Below are positions 33,844 to 41,826 of a stretch of 64,000 nt of DNA, one piece after another (the first letter of the stretch is position 1; each line of letters begins with the position of its first letter). This DNA is from Streptomyces bungoensis. Lineage in GTDB: Bacteria; Actinomycetota; Actinomycetes; Streptomycetales; Streptomycetaceae. The position numbers and the translations under genes were made by a program. The notes beneath the pieces were generated by a model that searched no databases, had not been told where the DNA came from, and saw only the letters and a program-made list of their open reading frames with translations. Where the stretch lies: the NCBI RefSeq assembly GCF_001514215.1, contig NZ_KQ948853.1:219167-283166 (forward strand). The letters are read 5' to 3'.

Positions 33844-34767
33844 ATGGGGTGGGAAAACGACGGTAAAGAGCGGCCGGGAACCGGCCGGCTCTGGACGGCC
33901 GCCGACCTGGGGGCGGCCATGTCCCTCGGCGGGGCGCAGCTCCCGGCGGCCGGGCTGCTGGCCTGGGTCTACGTCAGCACGACCCGGGACGACTACGGCG
34001 CGGGTTACGGCGGAGCCCTCGCCGCGTTCTTCGTACTCCTCGTCGGGGTCGTCGTCGTACCCGTGCTGCTGCCGCTGCTGAGCGCGGCGCTGACGTTCGC
34101 GCTCACCCTGCCCTCGGTGGTCCTCGCCCGGCTCGCCGCCCGCCGCGCCGGCGGCCCGTCCTGGCTCTGGCACCTGCCCGCACCGGCCGTCCCGGCCGCC
34201 CTCTGGGGCGTGCTGACGCTCCCGCTCTGGCCGCTCACCACGTCCGTGCCGGCCCTCACGGCACTGGGCCTGCCGCCCACCCTCTGGGTGGCACTCGCGC
34301 GCGGGCGCGCCTGGCGGCCGTCGGGCGTCTGGTGGCGCGCCGCGGCCGGCTCGGCCGTCCTGCTGGTGGCGGCCCTGGGCGGCGCCGTCCTCGCCACCGA
34401 GACGGGCCTGATCCACCGGTACGAGCCTCCGCGGCTGAGCACCGGGCGGCTCGCCGGGGTCTGGCGCGGCGCGGGCGGGGCCGAGCTGCGGCTGAGCCCC
34501 GACGGGCGGGCGGAGGCGGTACGGCTGCCGGCCCAGCCACCCGACTACGACTGGCTCGACAAGGAGTACGTGCGCTGCGGGGGCACGGGCACCTGGCGGC
34601 CGGAGGACCGGGACGACCTGGACCGGCGCGGCATCCGGCTCAGGCTCGACGGCCACTGCGGTGAGGACACCGACTGGTCCTTCGGCGGCACCGAGGACGC
34701 CCCCGAACTGTTCGTGCTCTTCGGCGACCCGGACGCGGGCACGCTGCGCGTCCTCAGAAGGGCGTAG
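33844..34767 (+). CDS. Membrane protein of unknown function with extracytoplasmic C-terminal domain
   Basis: A 307-residue protein with about five hydrophobic segments in residues 20-190 (AAFFVLLVGVVVVPVLLPLL, VPAALWGVLTLPLWPL, AAAGSAVLLVAALGGAVLA). A 110-residue soluble C terminus with GRLAGVWRGAGGAELRLSPDG, YVRCGGTGTW and DGHCGEDTDWSFGG looks like a small beta domain with a possible Cys-Cys bond. No family is assigned. TACGCT at 33831-33836 ends 7 nt before the ATG, so the mRNA is probably leaderless. Confidence 0.7.
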   Translation: MGWENDGKERPGTGRLWTAADLGAAMSLGGAQLPAAGLLAWVYVSTTRDDYGAGYGGALAAFFVLLVGVVVVPVLLPLLSAALTFALTLPSVVLARLAARRAGGPSWLWHLPAPAVPAALWGVLTLPLWPLTTSVPALTALGLPPTLWVALARGRAWRPSGVWWRAAAGSAVLLVAALGGAVLATETGLIHRYEPPRLSTGRLAGVWRGAGGAELRLSPDGRAEAVRLPAQPPDYDWLDKEYVRCGGTGTWRPEDRDDLDRRGIRLRLDGHCGEDTDWSFGGTEDAPELFVLFGDPDAGTLRVLRRA

Positions 34768-34784
34768 GCCTCACACGCGAGGAG

Positions 34785-35996
34785 TCACGGCCGGTCACGG
34801 CTGTCGCGGCCGGACGTCCGGGCCGCCCGCCGTGCCACCGCCTTGGCGATCTTCTGCGCGTCGATCGCCAGCTCCCGCAGCATCCCGCTGATCGGGTTGG
34901 TGAACCCGGTGAAGTACAGGCCGGGGGCCTGCGCCGGCGCCCGGCCCCCGTGCACCACGGGCCGGCCGCGCTCGTCCAGCACCCCGAGGTGCCCGACCAG
35001 GTCCTCCAGCGCCCGCTCGTACCCGGTGGCCGCGACGACGGCGTCCGGGGAGATCCGGTCGCCGTCGGCGAGGACCACCTTCCCGTCCTCGAACCCCTCG
35101 ACGGCGGCCACGACCTCCACCCGGCCGGTGCGCACGGCGTCGATCAGGCCGACGTCCTGCACCGGGATCGCCCCTTCCCGGACCCTGCTGTAGAGCCCGG
35201 TGCCGGGGCGCGGCAGACCGTGCGCGGACAGGTCCGGCGTGCTGACCTTCGCGAGCGGCCTCGCCAGCCGGTCGACGAGCCGCACGGGCAGCCGCCGCAC
35301 CAGCACGCCCGTGTACTGGGCCGCCCACCCGGCGGTCGAGCGGCGCACGATGTGCGGGGCGGTGCGCACCGCCAGCCGCACCCGCGCGGCCCCGCCCTCC
35401 ACCAGGTCGACGGCGATCTCGGCACCGGTGTTGCCGGCGCCGACCACGAGCACGTCCCGGTCCGCGAACGGCCGCGCGTCGCGGTACGCGGACGCGTGCA
35501 GGAACTCCCCGCCGTAGCCGTCCAGGCCCGGCCAGCCGGGGACCCGGGGGGTGTGGTTGAAGCCGGTGGCCACGACCACCGCGCTGCCGGTCAGCTCCCG
35601 CCCGCCGGAGGCGTGCAGCAGCCAGCCCTCGCCGTCCCCGGACCGCTCGACGCGGAACACCTCCACGCCGGTGACGATCTCCAGCTCGTGGTGCTCGGCG
35701 TACTTCTCCAGGTACCTCACCACGTTCTCCCGGGACACCCAGCGCCCGAACCTCCGGGGTATCGCCAGGCCCGGCAGGGCGGACAGGCGCCGGGTGGTGT
35801 GCAGGTGCAGCCGGTCGTAGTGGCGCCGCCAGGAGGCGCCCACGTGGTCGGCCTTCTCCAGGACCACCGCCCGTATGCCCCGGGCCCGCAGCGCGTACGC
35901 GGCGGCCAGTCCACCGGGACCCCCGCCGATCACGTAGACGGGGCGGTCGGCGGGGGTCGGGGAGAGCTGTACGGAGGTGGGACGGGATGCGGCCAT
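34785..35996 (-). CDS. NAD(P)/FAD flavin-containing monooxygenase-like protein
   Basis: A 403-residue two-dinucleotide-domain flavoprotein. The FAD motif is VYVIGGGPGGLAAAYALRAR, followed by EKADHVGASWRRHYDRLHLH (the WR-HY signature of plant YUCCA/bacterial FMO proteins), VVVATGFNHTP, the NADPH motif VLVVGAGNTGAEIAVDL, and the ATG motif DAVVAATGYERAL. The FxGxxxHxxx(Y/F) Baeyer-Villiger motif appears as GEFLHASAYRD. Substrate unknown. TACGCT ends 7 nt before the ATG with no RBS: leaderless. Confidence 0.88.
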   Translation of the reverse strand: MAASRPTSVQLSPTPADRPVYVIGGGPGGLAAAYALRARGIRAVVLEKADHVGASWRRHYDRLHLHTTRRLSALPGLAIPRRFGRWVSRENVVRYLEKYAEHHELEIVTGVEVFRVERSGDGEGWLLHASGGRELTGSAVVVATGFNHTPRVPGWPGLDGYGGEFLHASAYRDARPFADRDVLVVGAGNTGAEIAVDLVEGGAARVRLAVRTAPHIVRRSTAGWAAQYTGVLVRRLPVRLVDRLARPLAKVSTPDLSAHGLPRPGTGLYSRVREGAIPVQDVGLIDAVRTGRVEVVAAVEGFEDGKVVLADGDRISPDAVVAATGYERALEDLVGHLGVLDERGRPVVHGGRAPAQAPGLYFTGFTNPISGMLRELAIDAQKIAKAVARRAARTSGRDSRDRP

Positions 35997-36124
35997 GAGC
36001 GCGAGCGTAATCACGCACCAGCTTGATGGGTCTCGGTCAAGACCGGAATTGGTTGCGGATTGATCACGGGTGTGGAAGAAGCGGGCACGAACGGTGCCGT
36101 GGCCGGCCCGTATGTGAGGAAGTC

Positions 36125-37750
36125 CTAGCGGCTCCTGCGGCGGTACCCCGTAACCTCGGCGATCCACGCCACGAAGGCGCCGGGGTCGGTGTTGGCGCCG
36201 TGGCCCTCGTCCCAGTAGTAGCGGTGGTCCACCTCGTCGCCCAGCCGGTGCGCCGCGGCGGCGAGGTTGGCGGACACCGTCAGCGAGGTGTCCGAGTCCT
36301 TGGTGCCGAGGCGGATCCACCAGTGCTTCGCGCGGTGCGGGTTGGGCTCGTCGACCAGGTGGTACATCGGGTTCATCAGCCGCAGTTTCGCGGGGATGTC
36401 GGCCGCGACCCGCCTGCTGCCCAGGCCCGTGGTGTCGTGCCGCGCGCCGTACGCCGTGAAGTGCCGGGCCCCGGTGGTGCCCGCGCCGAACTCGTTGTTC
36501 TCGCCGGTCGACAGGTCGAAGGCGTCGAAGGCCGGGGCGGTCTTCTTGCGGGCGCCGACGTGGGTCAGGAAGTCGCTCCAGGAGAAGCGCGCCTTCCCGC
36601 CGGCCCAGCCGATGAAGGGGTTGGCCGCCAGGTAGGCGGCCCGGTCGGCGGCGGACAGGCCGGCCAGGTAGGTGGTGGCCGACGGCTCCAGGTACTGCTC
36701 GACCAGGTAGGTGTCGTAGGTGCGGGCGGTGAGCGGCCCGAAGCCGTTCAGGCCCGTCAGGCGCAGGGAGGCCTGGTACTCGGCGAACTGCGCGCGCAGC
36801 TGCTTCGACACCGCCTGGTCGACGGTACTGCCCGTGGACTGGGTGACGTTGGTGCCCCAGTTCCACTCGTAGGCGGCGTCGGCGTGCTCCAGGTCCGTGA
36901 TCGGGCACCAGGCGCCGGTCGCGAAGACCGCGTCGGAGGCGTCGGCGGCGCCCAGCTCCTTCAGGTACGGCTCGTAGAGCGGGCTGTCGCCGGACGCGCC
37001 CAGCAGCGCGGAGAGCGCACCGCCGGCGCTGGTGCCCGCGGAGACGATGCGGTCGACGTCGCCGGGGATGCGGCCCCTGTTGGACCGCACGTAGCGCACC
37101 GCCGCCTTGAGGTCGACGATCGCGGCCGGGGCGGTGCCGTAGTACGTGCCGCCGGAGTCCTTCAGGATGCGGCCGCGGGCTCCGGGCTCGACGACGACGT
37201 ACCCGGCGGCCAGCGCGAGCCGCTGGTTGGTGTCGAGCGCGCCGCCGGTGGGGTTGGTGCTGCCGTTCGCGCCCGGCGCGGAGGCGGAGGCCGAGGGTGC
37301 CGGGCTGCCGGAGGGCGCCCCGCCGCCCGGCATGCCCCCGCCCATGCCCGCACCGCCGATCCCGGTGGCGTCGGCCACCGACGACGGCATGTAGCCGCCG
37401 ACGGAGTTCGCGAACAGGATCGGCGCGCCGGAGGCGTCCACGGCGGTGCCGTCGATCTCGACCGGGACGCTGACGTTGAGGCTCTGGTACTTCACGTCGA
37501 CCGGGTCGGCGACGTAGGTGACCGCCTTCCAGAAGTGGTACGTCACGGCGTGGTCCGTGCCGTCGGTGTCCGTGACCGTGGTGGTGAGCCGCGTGTACGC
37601 GTCCGGGTCGAAGACCAGCGGGCCCGCGGCCGCCGAGCCACCACCCCCGGCCGCCCGCGCGCCCAGCGCCGTGCCGCCCACCGCCGCCGCACCGGCGGCG
37701 GCACCGATGCCCATGACGACGCTCCTGCGCCCAACTGCCCTGTGCTTCAC
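36125..37750 (-). CDS. Tat-exported tannase-like (subtype B) serine hydrolase
   Basis: A 541-residue secreted alpha/beta hydrolase. The Tat signal carries RRSVVMG at residues 8-14, then a hydrophobic Ala/Gly stretch. The nucleophile elbow is VSAGTSAGGALSALLGASG; the late histidine is in YYWDEGHGANTDPGAF. This matches bacterial tannase B proteins, which cleave galloyl esters. A Gly/Ser/Pro insertion around residues 135-165 is species-variable linker. True substrate (tannin, feruloyl or other aryl ester) is unproven. Confidence 0.78.
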   Translation of the reverse strand: MKHRAVGRRSVVMGIGAAAGAAAVGGTALGARAAGGGGSAAAGPLVFDPDAYTRLTTTVTDTDGTDHAVTYHFWKAVTYVADPVDVKYQSLNVSVPVEIDGTAVDASGAPILFANSVGGYMPSSVADATGIGGAGMGGGMPGGGAPSGSPAPSASASAPGANGSTNPTGGALDTNQRLALAAGYVVVEPGARGRILKDSGGTYYGTAPAAIVDLKAAVRYVRSNRGRIPGDVDRIVSAGTSAGGALSALLGASGDSPLYEPYLKELGAADASDAVFATGAWCPITDLEHADAAYEWNWGTNVTQSTGSTVDQAVSKQLRAQFAEYQASLRLTGLNGFGPLTARTYDTYLVEQYLEPSATTYLAGLSAADRAAYLAANPFIGWAGGKARFSWSDFLTHVGARKKTAPAFDAFDLSTGENNEFGAGTTGARHFTAYGARHDTTGLGSRRVAADIPAKLRLMNPMYHLVDEPNPHRAKHWWIRLGTKDSDTSLTVSANLAAAAHRLGDEVDHRYYWDEGHGANTDPGAFVAWIAEVTGYRRRSR

Positions 37751-37878
37751 GCTGCTCTGCCTCTCGTCGCACCCGCTCCTGTCCTGACGTCCTGGAACCT
37801 AGTTATTCGCCAACAAAATCGTCAACAATTCGGGTCCGATTCACGGCGGATCCACAGCCGCCCGGTGGACGCGCGCTC

Positions 37879-38547
37879 TCACGGCCACAGCAGCTGCCGC
37901 TGCCACCCCCACCCCGTCTTGCGGTACTCCAGGCGTACGTGGCGGCGCTCGGAGTCGCCCTGGAAGAACTCGACCGTCTCGGGGCGGACCCGGTACAGGG
38001 TCCAGGTGGGGGACGGCTCGGTCGGGTTCTGGCGGGCTCGGTCCCAGGCCGCCTCCGAGGCGTTCCGCAGCTCCTCCAGCGAGGCCAGGTCCTCGCTCTG
38101 CCGGCCGGTCAGCGCGGCGGCCAGCGCGCCGGTGGAGCGTGCCTGCAGGTCCGCCTGGCTGTCGTGGGACGGGGCGGAGGAGACCGGGCCGCGGACCCGG
38201 ACCTGCCGGCCCAGGACCGGCCAGTAGAAGACCAGGGCGGCGTAGGGGCGGGCGCTCAGGGCGCGGCCCTTGCGGCTGGTGGAGTGGGTGCCGAAGGACC
38301 ATCCCTCCGCGTCCGCGCCGTGCATCACGACGATCCGGACGTCCGGGTCGCCGTCCTCGTCCGTCGTCGCGAGGGACATCGTGTGCGGCTCCGGCTGCCC
38401 GGCGTCCACCGCCTCGGCGAACCAGCTCGTGAACAGGGACAGCGGTGTCGGCGGTGCCGTGTCCGGGTCGAACGGCCGCAGCTCCGTCGTCTCGGGCGAC
38501 CAGACCCGCAGGGTCCTGAGCAGTTCGTGGAGGTCGGTGAGTGCCAT
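37879..38547 (-). CDS. Pyridoxamine-phosphate-oxidase-like FMN protein (PdxH paralogue)
   Basis: A 222-residue PNPOx-fold protein. It keeps PHTMSLATTDEDGDPDVRIVVM, GTHSTSRKGRALSARPYAAL, FYWPVLGRQVRVRG and a C-terminal YRVRPETVEFFQGDSERRH. The PdxH residues W-G-G-x-R-(V/I) before the C-terminal helix are lost (SPTWTLYRVRPETVEFF). It may therefore act on another substrate, like PhzG-type oxidases. The real pdxH is at 10227-10913. TAATAC ends 7 nt before the ATG: leaderless. Confidence 0.82.
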   Translation of the reverse strand: MALTDLHELLRTLRVWSPETTELRPFDPDTAPPTPLSLFTSWFAEAVDAGQPEPHTMSLATTDEDGDPDVRIVVMHGADAEGWSFGTHSTSRKGRALSARPYAALVFYWPVLGRQVRVRGPVSSAPSHDSQADLQARSTGALAAALTGRQSEDLASLEELRNASEAAWDRARQNPTEPSPTWTLYRVRPETVEFFQGDSERRHVRLEYRKTGWGWQRQLLWP

Positions 38548-38773
38548 GGGGCGAGTATTACCCGGGGCCCGGCGCGGTAAGGGGCACCGGTATCCCGGCC
38601 CGGGGCGAGCGCCCCCGACGAGCGGAACCAGCCCCGCGGTGCCTGGGGGCGACCCTGGGCGGGCGGAGCGCCGTCCCGTGCCCGAACCTCCCGGTCACCG
38701 CCCTCCCCGCGCGGCTGCCGTACGGCCTCAGCCGGCAGGAGCAGCCCGGCGGGAGCCCTGAGGCACCGCCCCC

Positions 38774-39391
38774 CTAGAGCGTCGCCAGGCGCTCGGCCAG
38801 CAGGAGCGCGCCGATGCCGAGCATCGCCGCGCCCGAGGTGCGGGTGACCGCGCGGGCCGCCGCCGGGCGGGCCGCGAGCAGGGCTCGGGCGAGCGCGCCG
38901 ACGGCGAGGTAGACGGCCGCGCAGCAGGCCATGTGGAGCAGCCCGAGGGCGGCGGTCTGCGCGGCCACGGGCAGATGGGCGCCCCGCAGGGTGAGGAACT
39001 GGGGGAGCACGGAGAGGTAGAGCAGCAGGCCCTTGGGGTTCAGGCCGCTGATCGTGGCGCCCCGCAGGAAGGGCCGGCCCCCGGCGGACGGCGCCTCCTG
39101 CGCGCCCGGTACCGCCGGGCGGCGCAGCACGCCCCAGCCCAGCCACAGCAGGTACCCGGCCCCCGCCACGGTCAGCGCCGTCAGCAGCCGGGGCGAGCCC
39201 GCCACCAGGACCGCCAGGCCCGCCGTCGCCAGGACCGTGTGCAGGGCGTACCCGCTGACCAGGCCCGCCACCGCGCGCGGCACGGAGCGGCCGCCCAGCG
39301 CGCCGGCGATGACGTACGCCCAGTCGGCGCCCGGCACGCACACCAGCAGCAGGTCCACGGCGAGGAAGGAGAGAAGCAGTCCCGAGTCCAT
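38774..39391 (-). CDS. LysE/RhtB-family amino-acid exporter
   Basis: A 205-residue protein with six predicted TM helices. The N-terminal signature is LVCVPGADWAYVIAGALGGRSVPRAVAG; the conserved GLNPKGLLLYLSVLPQFL lies at about residues 115-135. It is divergent from an Lrp/AsnC regulator, the usual LysE-Lrp pairing for amino-acid export. TAATGT ends 7 nt before the ATG at 39391 (leaderless); the longer in-frame reading to 39613 runs through the regulator and is not credible. The gap 38548-38773 holds no gene. Confidence 0.88.
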   Translation of the reverse strand: MDSGLLLSFLAVDLLLVCVPGADWAYVIAGALGGRSVPRAVAGLVSGYALHTVLATAGLAVLVAGSPRLLTALTVAGAGYLLWLGWGVLRRPAVPGAQEAPSAGGRPFLRGATISGLNPKGLLLYLSVLPQFLTLRGAHLPVAAQTAALGLLHMACCAAVYLAVGALARALLAARPAAARAVTRTSGAAMLGIGALLLAERLATL

Positions 39392-39473
39392 GAGGGGGAC
39401 ATTAGGCGTGAAAGCCCCGAAAGTGTTCCCGAAGTTTGCCCGTGATCGCGCCCAATGAGCAAATATCTTTCTC

Positions 39474-39926
39474 ATGGACGATGTGGACCGGAAAATCCTT
39501 GCCGAACTCCAGCAGGACGGGCGGCTGACGGTGACCGAGCTGGCCGCCCGGGTGCGCCTGAGCGTCTCGCCCTGCCACCGCCGGCTGCGCGAGCTGGAGC
39601 GCTCCGGTGCCATCGAGGGCTACCGCGCGGTGGTGGACCCGGCCGCGCTCGGGCTGAACTTCGAGGCGCTGGTCTTCGTCTCCATGCGGCAGGAGGACCG
39701 GGACACCGTCGCCGAGTTCGAGCGGGCGGTCAGCGGGCTGGAGCACGTCCTGGACGCCCAGCGCCTCTTCGGCGAGCCCGACTACCTGCTCCGGGTGGCC
39801 ACCGCCGACCTCGCCGCCTTCCAGCGCCTCTACGACGAGCGTCTCGCGACCCTGCCCGGGGTGCAGCGGCTGACCTCGACGCTGGTGATGAAGCACGTGG
39901 TGCGGGACCGGCCGCTGCCCGCGTGA
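39474..39926 (+). CDS. Lrp/AsnC-family regulator of the LysE exporter
   Basis: A 150-residue regulator: N-terminal HTH (DDVDRKILAELQQDGRLTVTELAARVRLSVSPCHRRLRELE) and C-terminal RAM effector domain (VFVSMRQEDRDTVAEFERAV, DYLLRVATADLAAFQRLYDE). It is divergent from lysE across 82 bp, so it most likely activates the exporter when an amino acid accumulates. TATCTT lies 4 nt before the ATG. Confidence 0.92.
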   Translation: MDDVDRKILAELQQDGRLTVTELAARVRLSVSPCHRRLRELERSGAIEGYRAVVDPAALGLNFEALVFVSMRQEDRDTVAEFERAVSGLEHVLDAQRLFGEPDYLLRVATADLAAFQRLYDERLATLPGVQRLTSTLVMKHVVRDRPLPA

Positions 39927-39951
39927 AGCGCTTGCGGGCCCCCACAGCGAC

Positions 39952-39988
39952 GCAGGCGGTGGCTCACCGTAGGTGAACCACCGCCTGC
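39952..39988. terminator. Bidirectional terminator between Lrp and TetR genes
   Basis: GCAGGCGGTGG / CCACCGCCTGC (11 bp) with an inner TCACC-GTA-GGTGA stem, forming one long hairpin between convergent genes. Confidence 0.88.
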
Positions 39989-40032
39989 CAGACAGGACTT
40001 GGACCCGGGAAAAGGGTGGGAGGGGGGAGGAT

Positions 40033-40680
40033 CTATCTGGTCGGCTTCCTGCCGGTCACGCCCAGGTGCACCAACAGGGCCACGTTCGGCTTGAGTTCGG
40101 TCTGCTTCACGCCCCAGGACGAGAAGCCCTTCTGGTGGGACGCCACCGCCGCGAGCATCGCGACGAGCGAGCCGGCCACCGCCGCCGGGTTCACGTCCTT
40201 GTCGACCCGGCCCTTGGCCTGCAGTTGCGCGATGGCGTCCGCGAGGGAGTTGTTGACCGAGTTCAGGATCTTCATACGGATCTTGTAGAACCGTTTATCC
40301 CCTTCGGCGGCGCCGAGGTCGACCACGCGCAGGATCGCGTCGTGCTTGCGCCAGAACTCCAGGAAGCCGTCGACGAGTTCCTGCGCGGTCTGCCAGCCGG
40401 CCTTGCCGGCCCAGGTGCGCCCCTCGAGCAGCTCGGTCAACCCGGCGCTGTCGGCCGCCATGTGATCGGCGATCTCCAGTACCGCACCTTCCACGTCCGG
40501 AAAGTACTGGTAGAAGGTCGCGGGGGAGGTCCCCGCCTTCCGGGCGACATCGATGACCTTGACGTCCCGGTAGGGGGAGGAGCTGAGCATCTCGCTGAGG
40601 CAGTCGAGCAGCTTCTGCCGGGTCGCCTGCCCACGCCGGCCGGCCACACGGCCGTCGACGGTACGCACTTGTCCTGTCAT
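40033..40680 (-). CDS. TetR-family regulator next to kbpA-afsK
   Basis: A 215-residue regulator. HTH: RQKLLDCLSEMLSSSPYRDVKVIDVARKAGTSPATFYQYFPDVEG. The C-terminal half is helical with EFWRKHDAILRVVDLGAAEGD. It is the positional equivalent of SCO4421 and is divergent from the kbpA-afsK genes across 122 bp, so it may control them. TAAGCT (40692-40687) ends 6 nt before the ATG, leaderless. Confidence 0.9.
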   Translation of the reverse strand: MTGQVRTVDGRVAGRRGQATRQKLLDCLSEMLSSSPYRDVKVIDVARKAGTSPATFYQYFPDVEGAVLEIADHMAADSAGLTELLEGRTWAGKAGWQTAQELVDGFLEFWRKHDAILRVVDLGAAEGDKRFYKIRMKILNSVNNSLADAIAQLQAKGRVDKDVNPAAVAGSLVAMLAAVASHQKGFSSWGVKQTELKPNVALLVHLGVTGRKPTR

Positions 40681-40790
40681 GTCGTCAGCTTACCGACGGG
40701 TGATCTGGGCGCGATTCGGCCGACTGCAAATGGGGTGCGGGGGCGCACCGGGCCTGGTGTGGCTGGTCTGCGGGCTGCGCGCGGCCCGGT

Positions 40791-40796
40791 TACTTT
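40791..40796 (+). promoter_or_regulatory. -10 box of kbpA (leaderless)
   Basis: TACTTT ends 6 nt before the ATG at 40803. No recognisable -35 box and no Shine-Dalgarno. Confidence 0.5.
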
Positions 40797-40802
40797 GGCG
40801 GC

Positions 40803-41636
40803 ATGGCCGAAAACAGGGCATCCGGGAACGAAGAGATCTCCGGGAGCGAAGAGGTCTCGGGGAACGAAGAGGTCTCGGGGAGCGAAGAGGTCTCCGGGAA
40901 CGACGGGAACGAAGAGATCTCCGGGGACGCGGAGACCTACGGGGAGGGTGTGCCCTGCTGGGTGGACGCCCAGCTGCCCGACCTCGAGGCGGGCAAGCGG
41001 TTCTACGGCGATCTCTTCGGGTGGACCTTCGAGGAGGCGCCCGGCTCCTCCGTGTGGGCCCGGCTCGACGGCGAGCCCGTCGCCGCCCTCGCGCGCAAGG
41101 CGGACGGCCGCATGCCCACCGTCTGGACCGTCTACTTCGCCACCCCGGACGCCGAGGCCCTCGGCCGGCGGATCACCGCGGCCGGCGGCCAGCTCGTCGT
41201 CCCCCCGTTCCCGGTGGACCGCCTCGGCGCCGCCGCCCTCGCCGCCGACCCCCAGGGCGCGGTGTTCGGCCTGTGGCAGCCGGGCAGCCACCCGGGCTTC
41301 GGCCGGCGGCGCGCGCCGGGCACGTTCGCCTGGGCGCAGCTCTACACCCGCGACACCGCCGCCGCCAACGCCTTCTACGGCGATCTCTTCCACGAGGCCC
41401 TCTTCGGCACGGGGGCGGCACCCGACTTCGGCCGCGCCGACGTCTGCGAGGTCTTCCCGGCCGAGATGCCCCCGCACTTCCTCGCCCACTTCCGGGTCGC
41501 GGACCTGGACGACGCGCTCGGGGCCGTCCAGCGGCTCGGCGGCCGGATCCAGGCTCCGCCTTTTGAGACGTCGTACGGACGAGTGGCCGTCGTCACCGAC
41601 AATCAAGGGGCCTCGTTCGCGGTGCTCCGGCGCTGA
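40803..41636 (+). CDS. kbpA: AfsK-binding protein KbpA (VOC/glyoxalase fold) with N-terminal acidic repeats
   Basis: In S. coelicolor, KbpA binds AfsK and inhibits its autophosphorylation. This 277-residue protein lies directly upstream of afsK, as kbpA does. The body (residues 45-277) is two tandem VOC domains, with GVPCWVDAQLPDLEAGKRFYGDLFGWTF and FAWAQLYTRDTAAANAFYGDLF, each lacking a full metal-ligand set. Residues 7-40 are an extra acidic repeat of S-G-(N/S)-E-E-(I/V) units. Without it, the length is near the 252 residues I recall for KbpA. Other VOC-type assignments (fosfomycin or bleomycin resistance) are unlikely here. Confidence 0.75.
   Translation: MAENRASGNEEISGSEEVSGNEEVSGSEEVSGNDGNEEISGDAETYGEGVPCWVDAQLPDLEAGKRFYGDLFGWTFEEAPGSSVWARLDGEPVAALARKADGRMPTVWTVYFATPDAEALGRRITAAGGQLVVPPFPVDRLGAAALAADPQGAVFGLWQPGSHPGFGRRRAPGTFAWAQLYTRDTAAANAFYGDLFHEALFGTGAAPDFGRADVCEVFPAEMPPHFLAHFRVADLDDALGAVQRLGGRIQAPPFETSYGRVAVVTDNQGASFAVLRR
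40819..40930 (+). repeat. Tandem 18-bp repeats in the kbpA 5' end
   Basis: About five imperfect copies of an 18-bp unit (TCCGGGAACGAAGAGATC type), each encoding S-G-(N/S)-E-E-(I/V), followed by a partial copy. The repeat keeps the frame and is likely to vary between strains by slippage. Confidence 0.8.
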
Positions 41637-41826
41637 GCATCGGCGGCGCGGCGGGAAATGACCGTATCGAGTACGAGACACCCCGTTTTGCCGTCGGGTT
41701 CGCAACCAGCCGCCCGGCCAGGAAGAATCAGGGGTCGTGCCGCCCTGGCGGTGCGGTGGTGAGACGCTGCACTCCGCCCGCGTACCTGAGCGGGTGGCGC
41801 GGCTCGTACGGGGAGGTGGCAGGCAA

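Noticed and set aside
32449..34656. 735-codon minus-strand frame opposite the MFS transporter
   Set aside because: Low-complexity Gly/Glu/Arg shadow; the plus strand has the MFS motifs.
36023..38227. 734-codon plus-strand frame opposite the tannase-like gene
   Set aside because: Antisense shadow; the minus strand carries the Tat signal and hydrolase motifs.
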